Assembly: GCA_017505745.1 (NCBI GenBank)
Contig: JAFVOP010000034.1
Coordinates: 1-51,084 of the forward strand
Source of the DNA: Clostridia bacterium
GTDB lineage: Bacteria > Bacillota > Clostridia > Oscillospirales > CAG-272
Reading direction: 5' to 3'
Length of the DNA: 51,084 bases
The position numbers were made by a program, and so were the translations under genes. Shown in pieces: positions 31,449 through 39,783 of this stretch (within the stretch, counting starts at the first letter, position 1; the number at the start of each line of letters is the position of its first letter). The notes below the pieces were generated by a model. That model was not told the origin of the DNA. It made no database searches and was given only the letters and a program-made list of their open reading frames with translations.

Positions 31449-33104
31449 ATGGCAGAACCCAAGTTTTTTCAATTCCGTACGCTGTCATCTCTGGCAAAGG
31501 TCTTTTCCCATCGCATCTGCGGCGTCAGCTCCAAGCGCGCGTACGCGGTACGGGGGCAGGAGGTCTCCTTTCAGATCGTTTTTCGATTGCACGCCCTTAG
31601 ATATACCAAGCACCCGTTTCGGGTAGCGGTGTCCTCGCCATTAAAGGAGTACGTTTCCCTTTATCGCGTGGGTAATGTGCCGTCCCGTCTTCCCGCCTAT
31701 CCCGAGCGGCAGGATAAAAACTATCTGACCGCCCGCCCGGGGCTGTTCCCCGATCCGCTCTTTCCGTTGGAGGAGAATGTGATCCACGGTATGATGGGGC
31801 ATTGGTCCTCCCTTTGGGTGTCGGTGAAAATCCCTGCAGATTGCCCCGCCGGAGACTATCCCGTTACGGTCTCCTTTTTGGATCTGCGAAACGGGGAAGC
31901 CGTGACACAGACGGTGACCTATCGCATCACCGTAAAGGACGTTTCGCTGCCGGCGCAAAAGCTGATCTTTACGCAGTGGTTCCACTGCGATTGCATTGCC
32001 GACGTGCATCACGTGTCGGTTTTCTCCGAGGCACACTGGGACCTGATCGGCAAGTACATGAAGCTGGCCAAGGAGCACGGCATGAACATGCTCCTCACGC
32101 CCATCGTCACGCCTCCCCTGGATACCGCCGTTGGCACGGAGCGTCCCACCGTACAGCTGGTGGACGTAGAGAAACGGGGAGATGCCTACGCGTTCGGCTT
32201 TGACCGCCTCCGCCGTTATGTGGAGCTGGCGCAACAGATCGGGATCGAATATTTTGAAATGAGCCACCTGTTTACCCAATGGGGAGCGGCGCACGCGCCC
32301 AAGGTAGTGGCCATGGTAGATGGCAAGGAACAGCGCATTTTTGGTTGGGAGACCGACGCCTCGGGCGAGGAATACGCCGCGTTTCTGCGTCAATTCGTGC
32401 CTGCGACTCTTGCCTTTCTGAAATCGCTTGGGCTTTCCGAGTCGCAGATCTATTTCCACGTATCCGACGAGCCGCGGGAGAATCACCTGGAGTCCTATCA
32501 AAAGGCGCACGCGATTCTGATCCCTCTGATCGGAGGCTGTAAGCATATGGATGCCATGTCCAACTTCAATTTTTTCCAAAAGGGCTTGGTGCAAACGCCG
32601 GTGATCTCGATCAATCATATCGATCCCTTTCTGGAGGCCGAGGTGCCTGGACTTTGGGCATACTATTGCTGCAGCCAATGCGTGGATGTTTCCAACCGGT
32701 TTTTTGCCATGCCCTCCTCACGCACCCGTATCATTGGCGTCCTGCTTTACAAATACCGTATCACAGGCTTTTTGCATTGGGGCTATAATTTCTACTACTC
32801 CAGCCTTTCGGAGCACAAGATCGATCCTTATCGGGAGACCGACGGCGAGATGTCCTGGCCCTCGGGGGATCCCTTCAGCGTTTATCCCTACGGAGACGGC
32901 GCGATTCCCTCGCTCCGCCAAAAGGTGTTTGCCAACGCCCTGGAGGATATCCGTCTGCTGGAGCGCTTAGAGGAAACGTTGGGGCATACCCGCGTGGTGG
33001 AGGCGCTGGACGCCTTGGCGGGAACGCCGCTCACCTTTACCGAGTATCCCACTGACGAGCGATTTTTCGACCGTCTCTATCAATTTGTGTTTGAAAATCT
33101 GTAA
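31449..33104 (+). CDS. DUF4091 / glycoside hydrolase 123-like protein
   Basis: The 551 residues match the DUF4091 (GH123-related) family: a beta-sandwich N-terminal domain (about 25-170, ending YPVTVSF...VTYRITVKDVSLP), then a TIM-barrel-like domain starting IFTQWFHCDCIADVHHV, with FFEMSHLFTQWG-like and YFHVSDEPRENHLESY (the conserved D-E-P motif, about 335-350), and GFLHWGYNFYY near the end. GH123 enzymes act on N-acetylgalactosaminides through substrate-assisted catalysis with an Asp-Glu pair; the DE in SDEP is a candidate. No signal peptide is present, so it would act in the cytoplasm on imported sugars. The activity is inferred from family only. Confidence 0.78.
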   Translation: MAEPKFFQFRTLSSLAKVFSHRICGVSSKRAYAVRGQEVSFQIVFRLHALRYTKHPFRVAVSSPLKEYVSLYRVGNVPSRLPAYPERQDKNYLTARPGLFPDPLFPLEENVIHGMMGHWSSLWVSVKIPADCPAGDYPVTVSFLDLRNGEAVTQTVTYRITVKDVSLPAQKLIFTQWFHCDCIADVHHVSVFSEAHWDLIGKYMKLAKEHGMNMLLTPIVTPPLDTAVGTERPTVQLVDVEKRGDAYAFGFDRLRRYVELAQQIGIEYFEMSHLFTQWGAAHAPKVVAMVDGKEQRIFGWETDASGEEYAAFLRQFVPATLAFLKSLGLSESQIYFHVSDEPRENHLESYQKAHAILIPLIGGCKHMDAMSNFNFFQKGLVQTPVISINHIDPFLEAEVPGLWAYYCCSQCVDVSNRFFAMPSSRTRIIGVLLYKYRITGFLHWGYNFYYSSLSEHKIDPYRETDGEMSWPSGDPFSVYPYGDGAIPSLRQKVFANALEDIRLLERLEETLGHTRVVEALDALAGTPLTFTEYPTDERFFDRLYQFVFENL

Positions 33105-33116
33105 AAAAGCAGAAAG

Positions 33117-33161
33117 ATCCCCTTGCCCGTGCGGCGATTTGGCCGCGGTGGACAAGGGGAT
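33117..33161. terminator. Hairpin between convergent genes
   Basis: ATCCCCTTG (33117-33125) pairs with CAAGGGGAT (33153-33161), with an inner GCGGC/GCCGC stem. On the minus strand CTTTCTGCTTTTTTAC follows, so it suits the gene at 33168-33713; it can also slow the plus-strand transcript. Confidence 0.65.
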
Positions 33162-33167
33162 GCTTGT

Positions 33168-33713
33168 TTATGCTTCCAGCGGCAGACGCCGCGTTTTGTA
33201 GAGGGCTACCATCAGGGTGGGGATCAGAACGAGCTGCAGGATGATTCCGGGGATGGCATTGAGGATCGAGCCTGCGAGAAATGCGGAAAAGGTGAAGCCG
33301 TTGCCGAAAAAGCCGAGCAGGACCACCTCCACGGCTCCCCAGACCAACCGGCCCGCCACCATGGCAGGGAGCAGGGCGCGGTAAATGGCAACTACGGCCG
33401 AGCGATGCGGAAAGCGGAAAAAGAGGAATCCCGCCACGGCTCCGTAGGTGGCAAGCTCAAAGGCCATGGCCACCGCGTTGGGGTAGAGCATGGGCATGCC
33501 AAAGATCAGAGAGCGCATGATCGGCAGGATCGCTCCCACCGCCAAGCCGTATTTCCATCCGCAGATCAAGCCGCAAAGCAATACGGGAAGATGCATGGGG
33601 AGCAGCATTTTGCCGATCTCCCGAATTTGCCCCGTAAGGAAGGGGAGCGTAAATCCAATGGCGAGGAAAAGCCCCGAAAGCACCAATTTTTTTACTGTAG
33701 ACGATTTCATCAT
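33168..33713 (-). CDS. ECF transporter S component, substrate unknown
   Basis: The 181-residue membrane protein has five to six hydrophobic helices. It fits the S-component family of energy-coupling-factor importers, with FLAIGFTLPFLTGQIREIGKM (about 16-36), LLPMHLPVLLCGLICGWKYG (about 37-56) and LIFGMPMLYPNAVAMAFELATYG (about 69-91). The family binds vitamins or other small compounds. This subgroup is often annotated without a firm substrate. No riboswitch is seen. It begins directly after the stop of the PAP2 gene (TAA then ATG), so both share the promoter at 34661-34689. Confidence 0.82.
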   Translation of the reverse strand: MMKSSTVKKLVLSGLFLAIGFTLPFLTGQIREIGKMLLPMHLPVLLCGLICGWKYGLAVGAILPIMRSLIFGMPMLYPNAVAMAFELATYGAVAGFLFFRFPHRSAVVAIYRALLPAMVAGRLVWGAVEVVLLGFFGNGFTFSAFLAGSILNAIPGIILQLVLIPTLMVALYKTRRLPLEA

Positions 33714-34622
33714 TTACTTCAACCTTGCAAAGAATCGGAAGGTCAGGGGCCAGAGGAGGCCGGCCGCCGTCACCATCACAAAATATCGGACGCATCCGCC
33801 GATCGAGGCGCCGAACAGCGCGTTGAGGGGCGATTTGAGGAGCGATTTGATCGCGATCACGATCACGAGTCCGCCCGCGAGCTTTAAGATCTGCGCCCAC
33901 CAAACGGCCTTGGTCTCATAGCGGATCCATTTGCGCTCGATCGGGTAGATCAGGCACATGCCAAGCACCGCGGCAAGAAGCTTCCAAGCGTTTTCCACGG
34001 CGTGGGCGAGGTTATCGGGGTCCACGTCGGCGGGGAAGGCGGTGAGCTCCACGAACAAGAGATTTCCAAGTGCCATCGCCAAAGCAACGGCAATGATGGC
34101 GTACATATAGACCGGGTTTGTCCGTGCCCTTTCCATGAGTGGGTAGAGGATCAGCACCAACGCGATGCCAAGCGCCAGCGACACCAGAACGTCCTTCGGG
34201 GTGTGTACGCCGAGGTACATCCGCGAAAAGGAGACGAGAACAACGAGCGCGATGCCAACGATTTGAACCCATCGGCGTTTTGAGGACCTTGCCACACCGC
34301 CGTAGACGTTGGCGGCGCATTGGGTGTGCCCGCTGGGGAAGGAATACCCCGTGGCCTCGGCGCGCGCGCTTTCCACGATCGAAAAATCGGGATCGATTAC
34401 CCAGGGGCGAGGGATACGGCATAGAATCTTTAAAAATTGAGAGCATACCGTTCCGCAAAATCCGGTAAAGAGCAGAAAATAGCCGCGGTGCTTATCGATG
34501 CACCAGAGGAAGATCAGGGAAATAACCATAAAAAAGGTCTCTTCTCCCAGATGCGTTACGGTACTCATCAAAAAGTCGCCGATCGGAGTGCGAATCGATT
34601 CGAGCAATCGTAAAAAATCCAT
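33714..34622 (-). CDS. PAP2-family membrane phosphatase
   Basis: The 302-residue protein has the three PAP2 catalytic motifs: KILCRIPRP (about 68-76), SFPSGHTQ (about 93-100) and SRMYLGVHTPKDV (about 132-144), within about eight membrane helices. PAP2 enzymes dephosphorylate lipid phosphates such as undecaprenyl pyrophosphate or phosphatidic acid on the outer face of the membrane. The extended C-terminal part (about 170-302), with four more helices, matches the clostridial group that ends in such a tail. AAGGA lies 13 nt upstream of the ATG, a loose spacing. First gene of a two-gene unit. Confidence 0.88.
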   Translation of the reverse strand: MDFLRLLESIRTPIGDFLMSTVTHLGEETFFMVISLIFLWCIDKHRGYFLLFTGFCGTVCSQFLKILCRIPRPWVIDPDFSIVESARAEATGYSFPSGHTQCAANVYGGVARSSKRRWVQIVGIALVVLVSFSRMYLGVHTPKDVLVSLALGIALVLILYPLMERARTNPVYMYAIIAVALAMALGNLLFVELTAFPADVDPDNLAHAVENAWKLLAAVLGMCLIYPIERKWIRYETKAVWWAQILKLAGGLVIVIAIKSLLKSPLNALFGASIGGCVRYFVMVTAAGLLWPLTFRFFARLK

Positions 34623-34660
34623 TTTGACAACCGTCCTTGTTTTTATTTTTTCTCACATAT

Positions 34661-34689
34661 ATTATATCGAAAAAAGAGGCTCTTGTCAA
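34661..34689 (-). promoter_or_regulatory. Promoter of the PAP2-ECF unit
   Basis: Minus strand TTGACA (34684-34689), 17-nt spacer, TATAAT (34661-34666), a perfect consensus. Confidence 0.88.
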
Positions 34690-34749
34690 CCGAAAAGAGG
34701 AAAAGCAATTTTACAAATCGGAATTTTCAGGTTTTTTTAGAAATAAAGG

Positions 34750-34778
34750 TTGCTTTTTGGAGCGGCCCGTGATACAAT
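34750..34778 (+). promoter_or_regulatory. Promoter of the isomerase-oxidoreductase-phosphatase cluster
   Basis: TTGCTT (34750-34755), 17-nt spacer, TACAAT (34773-34778), 50 nt before the first start codon. Confidence 0.7.
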
Positions 34779-34830
34779 AAAAGGGGAAAAACTCCCTTTT
34801 ACACGTATTTTTCAGAACAAGGAGAGCATT

Positions 34831-35589
34831 ATGAATTACGGATTACAGCTTTACAGTGTACGCGACCTGGCGAAGGAGCATTATGAGGAAGCTCTGCGCC
34901 GCGTGGCCGAAATGGGATATTCGATGGTGGAGCCGGCCGGCTTTTTTGGCCTGCCCGCAAACGAGGTTGCCGCCATGCTTCGGCATTACGGTCTTACCGT
35001 TTGCAGTACCCACACGGGCTTTGCGCTGATGAAAGAGGATTTTGACGGCATCGTGGCCTATCACAAGGCCATTGGATGCAACGATATCATTTTGCCCTCC
35101 GCGCCGCTCAAAACCGCCGATGAGGTAACGGCAACCGTGGAGACCATCAACCGTTGGCAGCCGATCCTGGAGGCCGAGGGTATGCGCCTGCACTACCACA
35201 ACCATTCCAGAGAATTCTTGCCCAACCAGGACGGTCAGATCGCAGAGGAGGAGCTTGTCAAGCGCACGAATGTGCTCTTTGAGCTGGATACCTTCTGGGT
35301 GTTCAATGCGGGACTGGATCCGCTTGCAACCATGGAGCAATACCGCAACCGCTTGCAGTTCATCCATCTCAAGGACGGCATTCCGCAAAATCTGGCGGAT
35401 CCCGAAAGCAAGCCGTACGGAAAATCGCTGGGAAGCGGACAGGCTCCCGTGGAGGCGGTTCGCAAGAAGGCGATCGACATGGGCGTGAAGATCGTGGTGG
35501 AGAGCGAGGGGCTTGATCCCACGGGCGTGGAAGAAGTGAAGCGCTGCATCGAGTATTTGAAGCAGCTGGACGCCAAGGACGGGAACTGA
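34831..35589 (+). CDS. Sugar-phosphate isomerase/epimerase (xylose-isomerase-like TIM barrel)
   Basis: The 252 residues form an AP-endonuclease-2/xylose-isomerase-like barrel: GLQLYSVRD at the start, EMGYSMVEPAGFFGLP, the metal-site stretch HYHNHSREF (about 131-139), VLFELDTFWV (about 149-158) and FIHLKDG (about 175-181), ending with VKIVVESEGL (Glu ligand). These supply the usual His/Glu/Asp metal cluster. Relatives isomerise or epimerise sugars or inositol intermediates; the substrate is not evident. AAGGAGAG precedes the ATG. It lies 24 bp before the oxidoreductase gene, which suggests a joint catabolic route. Confidence 0.85.
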   Translation: MNYGLQLYSVRDLAKEHYEEALRRVAEMGYSMVEPAGFFGLPANEVAAMLRHYGLTVCSTHTGFALMKEDFDGIVAYHKAIGCNDIILPSAPLKTADEVTATVETINRWQPILEAEGMRLHYHNHSREFLPNQDGQIAEEELVKRTNVLFELDTFWVFNAGLDPLATMEQYRNRLQFIHLKDGIPQNLADPESKPYGKSLGSGQAPVEAVRKKAIDMGVKIVVESEGLDPTGVEEVKRCIEYLKQLDAKDGN

Positions 35590-35613
35590 TCCGGTCCTTT
35601 TAGGAAAAGCAAA

Positions 35614-37494
35614 ATGCAACGAAAATTAGAACGCTACGAGGAAAAACAGTATGAGATCGTTGTTGTGGGCGGTGGAATGTCGGGCGTGTGCGCGGCAATT
35701 TCCGCGGCGCGCAACGGTGCCAAGGTTGCTCTGGTGCACGCGCGCTCCATGCTGGGCGGAAATGCTTCCAGCGAGATCCGCATTCACATTTCGGGTGCCG
35801 ATCAGGGCATGAAGCAGGCGGATTATGCCGAGGGCGGTCTTTTGTATGAGCTGATGCTGGAAAACAAAAGCGCCAACGATTACTATTGCTATTCCATTTG
35901 GGATATGGTCCTTCACAATGCCGCCAAGCAGGAAACGAATCTTGACGTCTATTACGATACCGTAATGTATGACACCGAGGTGGAGGACGATACGATCAAG
36001 GAAATCTACTGCGTGCAAAGCACCACCGAAATGCGTTACTGTATGCGTGCGCCGATCTTTATCGACTGCACAGGCAACGGTACCCTTGGCTATTACGCAG
36101 GGGCGGAATACACGCAGGGAAGCGAGGCGGCAAGCGAATACAACGAGCCTCACGCGCCCGCGGTGCCAAACAACGACCGCATGGGGAACACCATTTTGCT
36201 CAAGGCGAGGAACATGGGGCATCCCGTTAAATTTGTCCCCCCTGCCTGCGCCAAAAAGCTGACCGAGGAGCAGCTGAAAAAGCGTATTCACTGTGCCTCG
36301 ATGCGTGATACCATCGACTGTAGCGAGTCGCCCGATCCCGAGGAATATAAGCGCACGTCGATGATCTCCAGCGCCGCCAACGATTACGGCTATTGGTGGC
36401 TGGAGCTGATGGGGGAGAGCGACGACATTATTACCGAGCACGAAAGCATCCGCGACGATCTGATCGCCTACTGCTACGGGCTTTGGGATCACATCAAAAA
36501 CAACGACGAGGGTGTGCATGACCACGGAGCGGAGAATTATGCGCTGGAGTGGGTGGGATGCGTGCCCGGTACGCGAGAGAGCCGCCGCTTGATCGGGGAC
36601 TACATCCTTTCCGAAACCGACATCTTGGCGCACAAGCACTTTGACGATGCCATCTGCTACGGTGGCTGGTGCATTGATCTGCACGCTCCGCACGGCTTGC
36701 TCGACTATGACCGCTTGCCCTCGGATTGCAACTACTATCAAGGTGTGTACGGCATTCCGTACCGTTCCTATTACTCCAAAAATATCAAAAATCTGTATAT
36801 GGCGGGGAGAAATATTTCAACCACGCGCTTGGGTCTTGCCAGCACCCGTATCATCGGTTGCTGTGCCATTGGCGGCGAGGCGGTGGGAATTGCGGCTGCC
36901 ATGTGTGCAAAATACGGCTGCACGCCGCGGGAGCTGTCCCCCAAATACATTCATGAATTGCAGCAAAGGATCCTCAAGGCGGACGGCTATTTGCCAAACG
37001 TGCGCAACTGCGACCCCAAGGATCTGGCAAGAGAAGCCGAGTTTGATGCCACCTCCTATCTCCCGGGCGGGGAGCCCGCGCAGGTGAAGAATGGCATCTC
37101 GCGCAAGCTTTTGAACGAATGGAACGCATGGATATCGGCACCGCTTGGCAAGGATGGAGAAATGCTGACGATGCGTTGGAGCCAACCCAGGACTCTTTCG
37201 CAGCTGCGCCTCACCTTCTGGTCGGATTTCAACTACCCCATTCGCATTACCATGGCGCCAAACCGCCAAAAGCAGCAGCGTGTTGGGGTGCCTGCCGAGC
37301 TGATCAAGGACTATACCGTCCGCCTCAAGAGGGACGGCAAAACGCTGCGCGAGATCGCGGTGCGCGAGAATCACCAGCGCCTCAACGTCCTAAACTTTGA
37401 GAGCACCGAATGCGACCTTGTTGAGATTGCGGTGCACGCCACCAACGGACATGAAAAGGCAGTCATCTTTGAGGTCCGCGCTTACGGGGAATAA
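35614..37494 (+). CDS. FAD-dependent oxidoreductase with C-terminal discoidin-like domain
   Basis: The 626-residue protein begins with an FAD-binding Rossmann motif, IVVVGGGMSGVCAAISAARN (about 15-34), then ARSMLGGNASSEIRIHISGA, and the second FAD block NLYMAGRNISTTRLGLAST followed by GGEAVGIAAAMCAKYG (about 400-430). This is the FAD_oxidored (PF12831) type. The last 130 residues look like a beta-sandwich of F5/8-type C (LSQLRLTFWSDFNYP, VEIAVHATNGHEKAVIFEV), which in related proteins binds carbohydrate. No signal peptide is present. In its context with an isomerase and GH123-like protein it probably oxidises a sugar derivative; this is inference. Confidence 0.82.
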   Translation: MQRKLERYEEKQYEIVVVGGGMSGVCAAISAARNGAKVALVHARSMLGGNASSEIRIHISGADQGMKQADYAEGGLLYELMLENKSANDYYCYSIWDMVLHNAAKQETNLDVYYDTVMYDTEVEDDTIKEIYCVQSTTEMRYCMRAPIFIDCTGNGTLGYYAGAEYTQGSEAASEYNEPHAPAVPNNDRMGNTILLKARNMGHPVKFVPPACAKKLTEEQLKKRIHCASMRDTIDCSESPDPEEYKRTSMISSAANDYGYWWLELMGESDDIITEHESIRDDLIAYCYGLWDHIKNNDEGVHDHGAENYALEWVGCVPGTRESRRLIGDYILSETDILAHKHFDDAICYGGWCIDLHAPHGLLDYDRLPSDCNYYQGVYGIPYRSYYSKNIKNLYMAGRNISTTRLGLASTRIIGCCAIGGEAVGIAAAMCAKYGCTPRELSPKYIHELQQRILKADGYLPNVRNCDPKDLAREAEFDATSYLPGGEPAQVKNGISRKLLNEWNAWISAPLGKDGEMLTMRWSQPRTLSQLRLTFWSDFNYPIRITMAPNRQKQQRVGVPAELIKDYTVRLKRDGKTLREIAVRENHQRLNVLNFESTECDLVEIAVHATNGHEKAVIFEVRAYGE

Positions 37495-37531
37495 GCAGGA
37501 AGCTTCCCAAAAACCTACTTAGGAGAGCAAT

Positions 37532-38317
37532 ATGTTTGATTTTCACTTACACAGCACCGTGTCGTTTGACGGCAGCGGAACACCGCAACAGATGGTAGAT
37601 GCCGCCGCACGCGCGGGGCTGAAGGAGATCTGCTTTACCGACCACGTGGATTATAACTCGGATCCGAATGTGGCGCCGCGGTTGTTTACCGTGGAGGATT
37701 ATCATGCGGCGTATGATGATCTGAGGGCAGACGGCGTGATCATCCGCCGCGGCTTTGAGTTCGGTCTGACGCGTTGGAATCAACCCCACCTTGCCGCGCT
37801 TTTGGCGCAGCGTCCCTTCGATTTTGTGATCGGCTCGTTGCATTTTGTGGACGGATTTGATCCCTACGATCTCGATTTCTGGAACGGCAAGACGCCAAAG
37901 CAAGCCTTTACGCGGTGCTTTGACGAAACCCTGGAGTGCGTGCGGCGGCACCGCGACTTTGACGTGCTGGGGCACCTGACCTACGTTTGCAAATCGGAGC
38001 ACAATCCCACGCACGAGGCGGCGCTTTATCGGGATTACCGCGAGGTCTCGGACGAGATCATGAAGGTTCTGATCGCCAACGGAAAGGGCATGGAGATCAA
38101 CACCAGCGGCATCGACCGCTGCAACGCCTTTTTGCCGTCGGCCGATTATTTGCGGCGCTTCAAGGAGCTGGGCGGAGAGATCGTAACGGTTGGCTCGGAT
38201 GCGCATGCTCCGGGACGCGTGGGGCAGTACACGGCCGAGGCATTGGAGCTTTTGCGTGATATCTTCGGCTACGTTTGCACCTTTGCCGACCGCAAGCCGG
38301 TATTTCATAAGCTATAA
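37532..38317 (+). CDS. PHP-domain phosphatase, histidinol-phosphatase (HisJ/HisK) like
   Basis: The 261 residues carry the PHP metal motifs: DFHLHST (3-9), FTDHVDY (about 36-42), GFEFG (Glu, about 73-77), IGSLHFVDG (about 101-109), HLTYV (about 152-156) and VGSDAHAPGRVG (about 231-242). This is the histidinol-phosphatase subgroup, which binds three metals and removes phosphate from histidinol phosphate. No other his genes are nearby, so the real substrate could be another sugar phosphate linked to the two preceding genes. It starts 37 bp after the oxidoreductase gene; a strong terminator follows. Confidence 0.85.
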   Translation: MFDFHLHSTVSFDGSGTPQQMVDAAARAGLKEICFTDHVDYNSDPNVAPRLFTVEDYHAAYDDLRADGVIIRRGFEFGLTRWNQPHLAALLAQRPFDFVIGSLHFVDGFDPYDLDFWNGKTPKQAFTRCFDETLECVRRHRDFDVLGHLTYVCKSEHNPTHEAALYRDYREVSDEIMKVLIANGKGMEINTSGIDRCNAFLPSADYLRRFKELGGEIVTVGSDAHAPGRVGQYTAEALELLRDIFGYVCTFADRKPVFHKL

Positions 38318-38325
38318 AAAACAAA

Positions 38326-38356
38326 AACACGGCGTTTCAAACGCCGTGTTTTTTGT
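38326..38356. terminator. Bidirectional terminator between the PHP gene and rpsR
   Basis: AACACGGCGTTT and AAACGCCGTGTT arms around C (38326-38350), with A-run before and TTTTTTG after, perfect on both strands. Confidence 0.95.
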
Positions 38357-38368
38357 TCGGTTGACTGA

Positions 38369-38635
38369 TCAGTCGGTCACGAAGGGCAACAGAGCCACGT
38401 TGCGTGCACGCTTGATGGCAGTGTTGAGCTCGCGCTGGTGAACTGCGCAGGTTCCGGAAATTCTTCTGGGAAGAATCTTGCCGCGCTCGCTGATAAACTT
38501 GCGGAGCTTTGCGCTGTCCTTATAATCAATAAATGCAACCTTGTCTGCGCAGAACACACAAACCTTTCTTCTTCTGCGATTGGTATTCGCCGGACGTGCC
38601 GGACGAACTACTGCTTCGGTTTTTGCCGTATCCAT
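38369..38635 (-). CDS. rpsR: 30S ribosomal protein S18, zinc-ribbon-like form
   Basis: S18 binds S6 on the 30S platform. The 88 residues have the core [25 protein letters not shown], here split as [19 protein letters not shown] and [15 protein letters not shown], with [15 protein letters not shown] at the end. Cysteines in KVCVFCADK and GTCAVHQ fit the zinc-type (C+) form. The N-terminal 17 residues are an extra Ala/Pro/Arg-rich extension. It is the third gene of the rpsF-ssb-rpsR operon; GGAGG lies upstream. Confidence 0.97.
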   Translation of the reverse strand: MDTAKTEAVVRPARPANTNRRRRKVCVFCADKVAFIDYKDSAKLRKFISERGKILPRRISGTCAVHQRELNTAIKRARNVALLPFVTD

Positions 38636-38673
38636 CTTATGAAATCCTCCTGTTCCATTTTTCGCCGCTTCTG

Positions 38674-39141
38674 TCAGAAGGGCAGATCGTCGTCGGTCTT
38701 GAGCTCTTCAAACTTCGGCGCGCTTGCCGGAGAAGAGTAAGACGGCGCGTTGTAAGAGTCGGTATTGTACTGTCCACCGGCAGCACCGCTCTCGTTTTTG
38801 CTGTCTACAAACATTGCTTCGTCTGCAACAACCTCGGTGGCATAGCGTTTCTGACCTTGCTGATCCTGCCAGCTTCTGGTTTGAATAGAGCCGGTAATGC
38901 AAAGAGCCGAGCCCTTTCTGAAATAGCGGGAAATAAACTCCGCGCGGTCTCTCCAAGCAACCACGTTAATGAAATCCGCCTGTTGCTGTGCAGGAGTGCC
39001 GTCCGCGTTCTTGGACTGGTAGCGACGGTTCACCGCCAGGGTGAAGGAAACCACCGCAACGCCGCTGGGAGTTTGCTTGAGCTCCGGATCGGCAGTCAGT
39101 CTTCCGCAAAGGACAACCTTGTTAAGATTCAAACTGGACAT
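38674..39141 (-). CDS. ssb: Single-stranded DNA-binding protein
   Basis: SSB coats single-stranded DNA during replication and repair. The 155 residues have the OB-fold start [55 protein letters not shown] and [12 protein letters not shown], then a Ser/Ala/Gly linker and the acidic tip KTDDDLPF that recruits partner enzymes. AGGAGG precedes the ATG. It lies between rpsF and rpsR, the conserved order in Firmicutes. Confidence 0.97.
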   Translation of the reverse strand: MSSLNLNKVVLCGRLTADPELKQTPSGVAVVSFTLAVNRRYQSKNADGTPAQQQADFINVVAWRDRAEFISRYFRKGSALCITGSIQTRSWQDQQGQKRYATEVVADEAMFVDSKNESGAAGGQYNTDSYNAPSYSSPASAPKFEELKTDDDLPF

Positions 39142-39180
39142 CTGAAAACGCCTCCTTCTTCAAAAATCGTGGGAACGGAA

Positions 39181-39561
39181 TTACTCCGCGTCGGCAGCAG
39201 GAGCCTCTTCGGCCACAGCAACCTCAGCTTCCTCTGCAGGAGCCTCAGCAGCCTTTGCAACTGCCTCGTATTCCAAGCGAATGACCATTGCACGAAGAAC
39301 GCTCTCGTCAATGTTCATCAAACGCTGGAGCTCTGCCGGGAAAGCACCCTCGCTCTTGAAGGTTACAACGGTGTAGTAGCCCTCGTTCATATCCTGGATC
39401 GGATATGCGAAACGGCGCTTGCCCCACTCGTCGATCTGGACGACCTCTGCATTTGCAGCGACCAGACCTGTGAACTTGTTAACGGTTGCTTTTGCAGCTT
39501 CTTCGCCGTTTGCAAGGCTCACAATGAACATGCCTTCATAAGAATTGATTACTTTTTCCAT
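39181..39561 (-). CDS. rpsF: 30S ribosomal protein S6 with acidic tail
   Basis: S6 is a small-subunit protein that pairs with S18. The first 95 residues are the S6 fold (INSYEGMFIVSL, WGKRRFAYPIQDMNEGYYTV, NIDESVLRAMVIRLE). The last about 30 residues are an Ala/Glu-rich tail (EAPAEEAEVAVAEEAPAADAE), a feature also known from other bacteria. AGGGAGG lies 8 nt upstream of the ATG. First gene of the operon, driven from 39649-39678. Confidence 0.97.
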   Translation of the reverse strand: MEKVINSYEGMFIVSLANGEEAAKATVNKFTGLVAANAEVVQIDEWGKRRFAYPIQDMNEGYYTVVTFKSEGAFPAELQRLMNIDESVLRAMVIRLEYEAVAKAAEAPAEEAEVAVAEEAPAADAE

Positions 39562-39589
39562 GTTTTACACCTCCCTATGGACTATTCGA

Positions 39590-39637
39590 CCGTGCTGATT
39601 TGTTTTTTGCACGGCAGAGAGACGGGCAAATGCCCGT
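39590..39637 (-). promoter_or_regulatory. Candidate S6:S18-binding leader of rpsF
   Basis: Between promoter and rpsF the minus-strand RNA has two hairpins: ACGGGC/GCCCGT (39622-39637) and CCGTGC/GCACGG (39590-39614) next to TCTCTG. Many rpsF leaders hold a motif in which the S6:S18 complex binds near a CCG triplet, to repress the operon. The match here is only suggestive. Confidence 0.35.
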
Positions 39638-39648
39638 ACCAAGACAGT

Positions 39649-39678
39649 ATTATACCATGTTCCACTCTCTTTGTCAAC
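39649..39678 (-). promoter_or_regulatory. Promoter of rpsF-ssb-rpsR
   Basis: Minus strand TTGACA (39673-39678), 18-nt spacer, TATAAT (39649-39654). Confidence 0.85.
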
Positions 39679-39726
39679 CTTTTTTTCACTGTTTTTTTAA
39701 TTTTTTGCCTTTTTCGGCCGATTCTA

Positions 39727-39755
39727 TTGAAAAAAAGGGGAGCATCTGCTATAAT
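39727..39755 (+). promoter_or_regulatory. Promoter of the ComEC-like lipoprotein gene
   Basis: TTGAAA (39727-39732), 17-nt spacer, TATAAT (39750-39755). Confidence 0.85.
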
Positions 39756-39783
39756 GTAGAAAAAAGAGGTGGGAGGTGTTGCA

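Noticed and set aside
33123..33887. 254-codon open frame on the plus strand
   Set aside because: Antisense to the ECF S-component and PAP2 genes, both of which have clear motifs.
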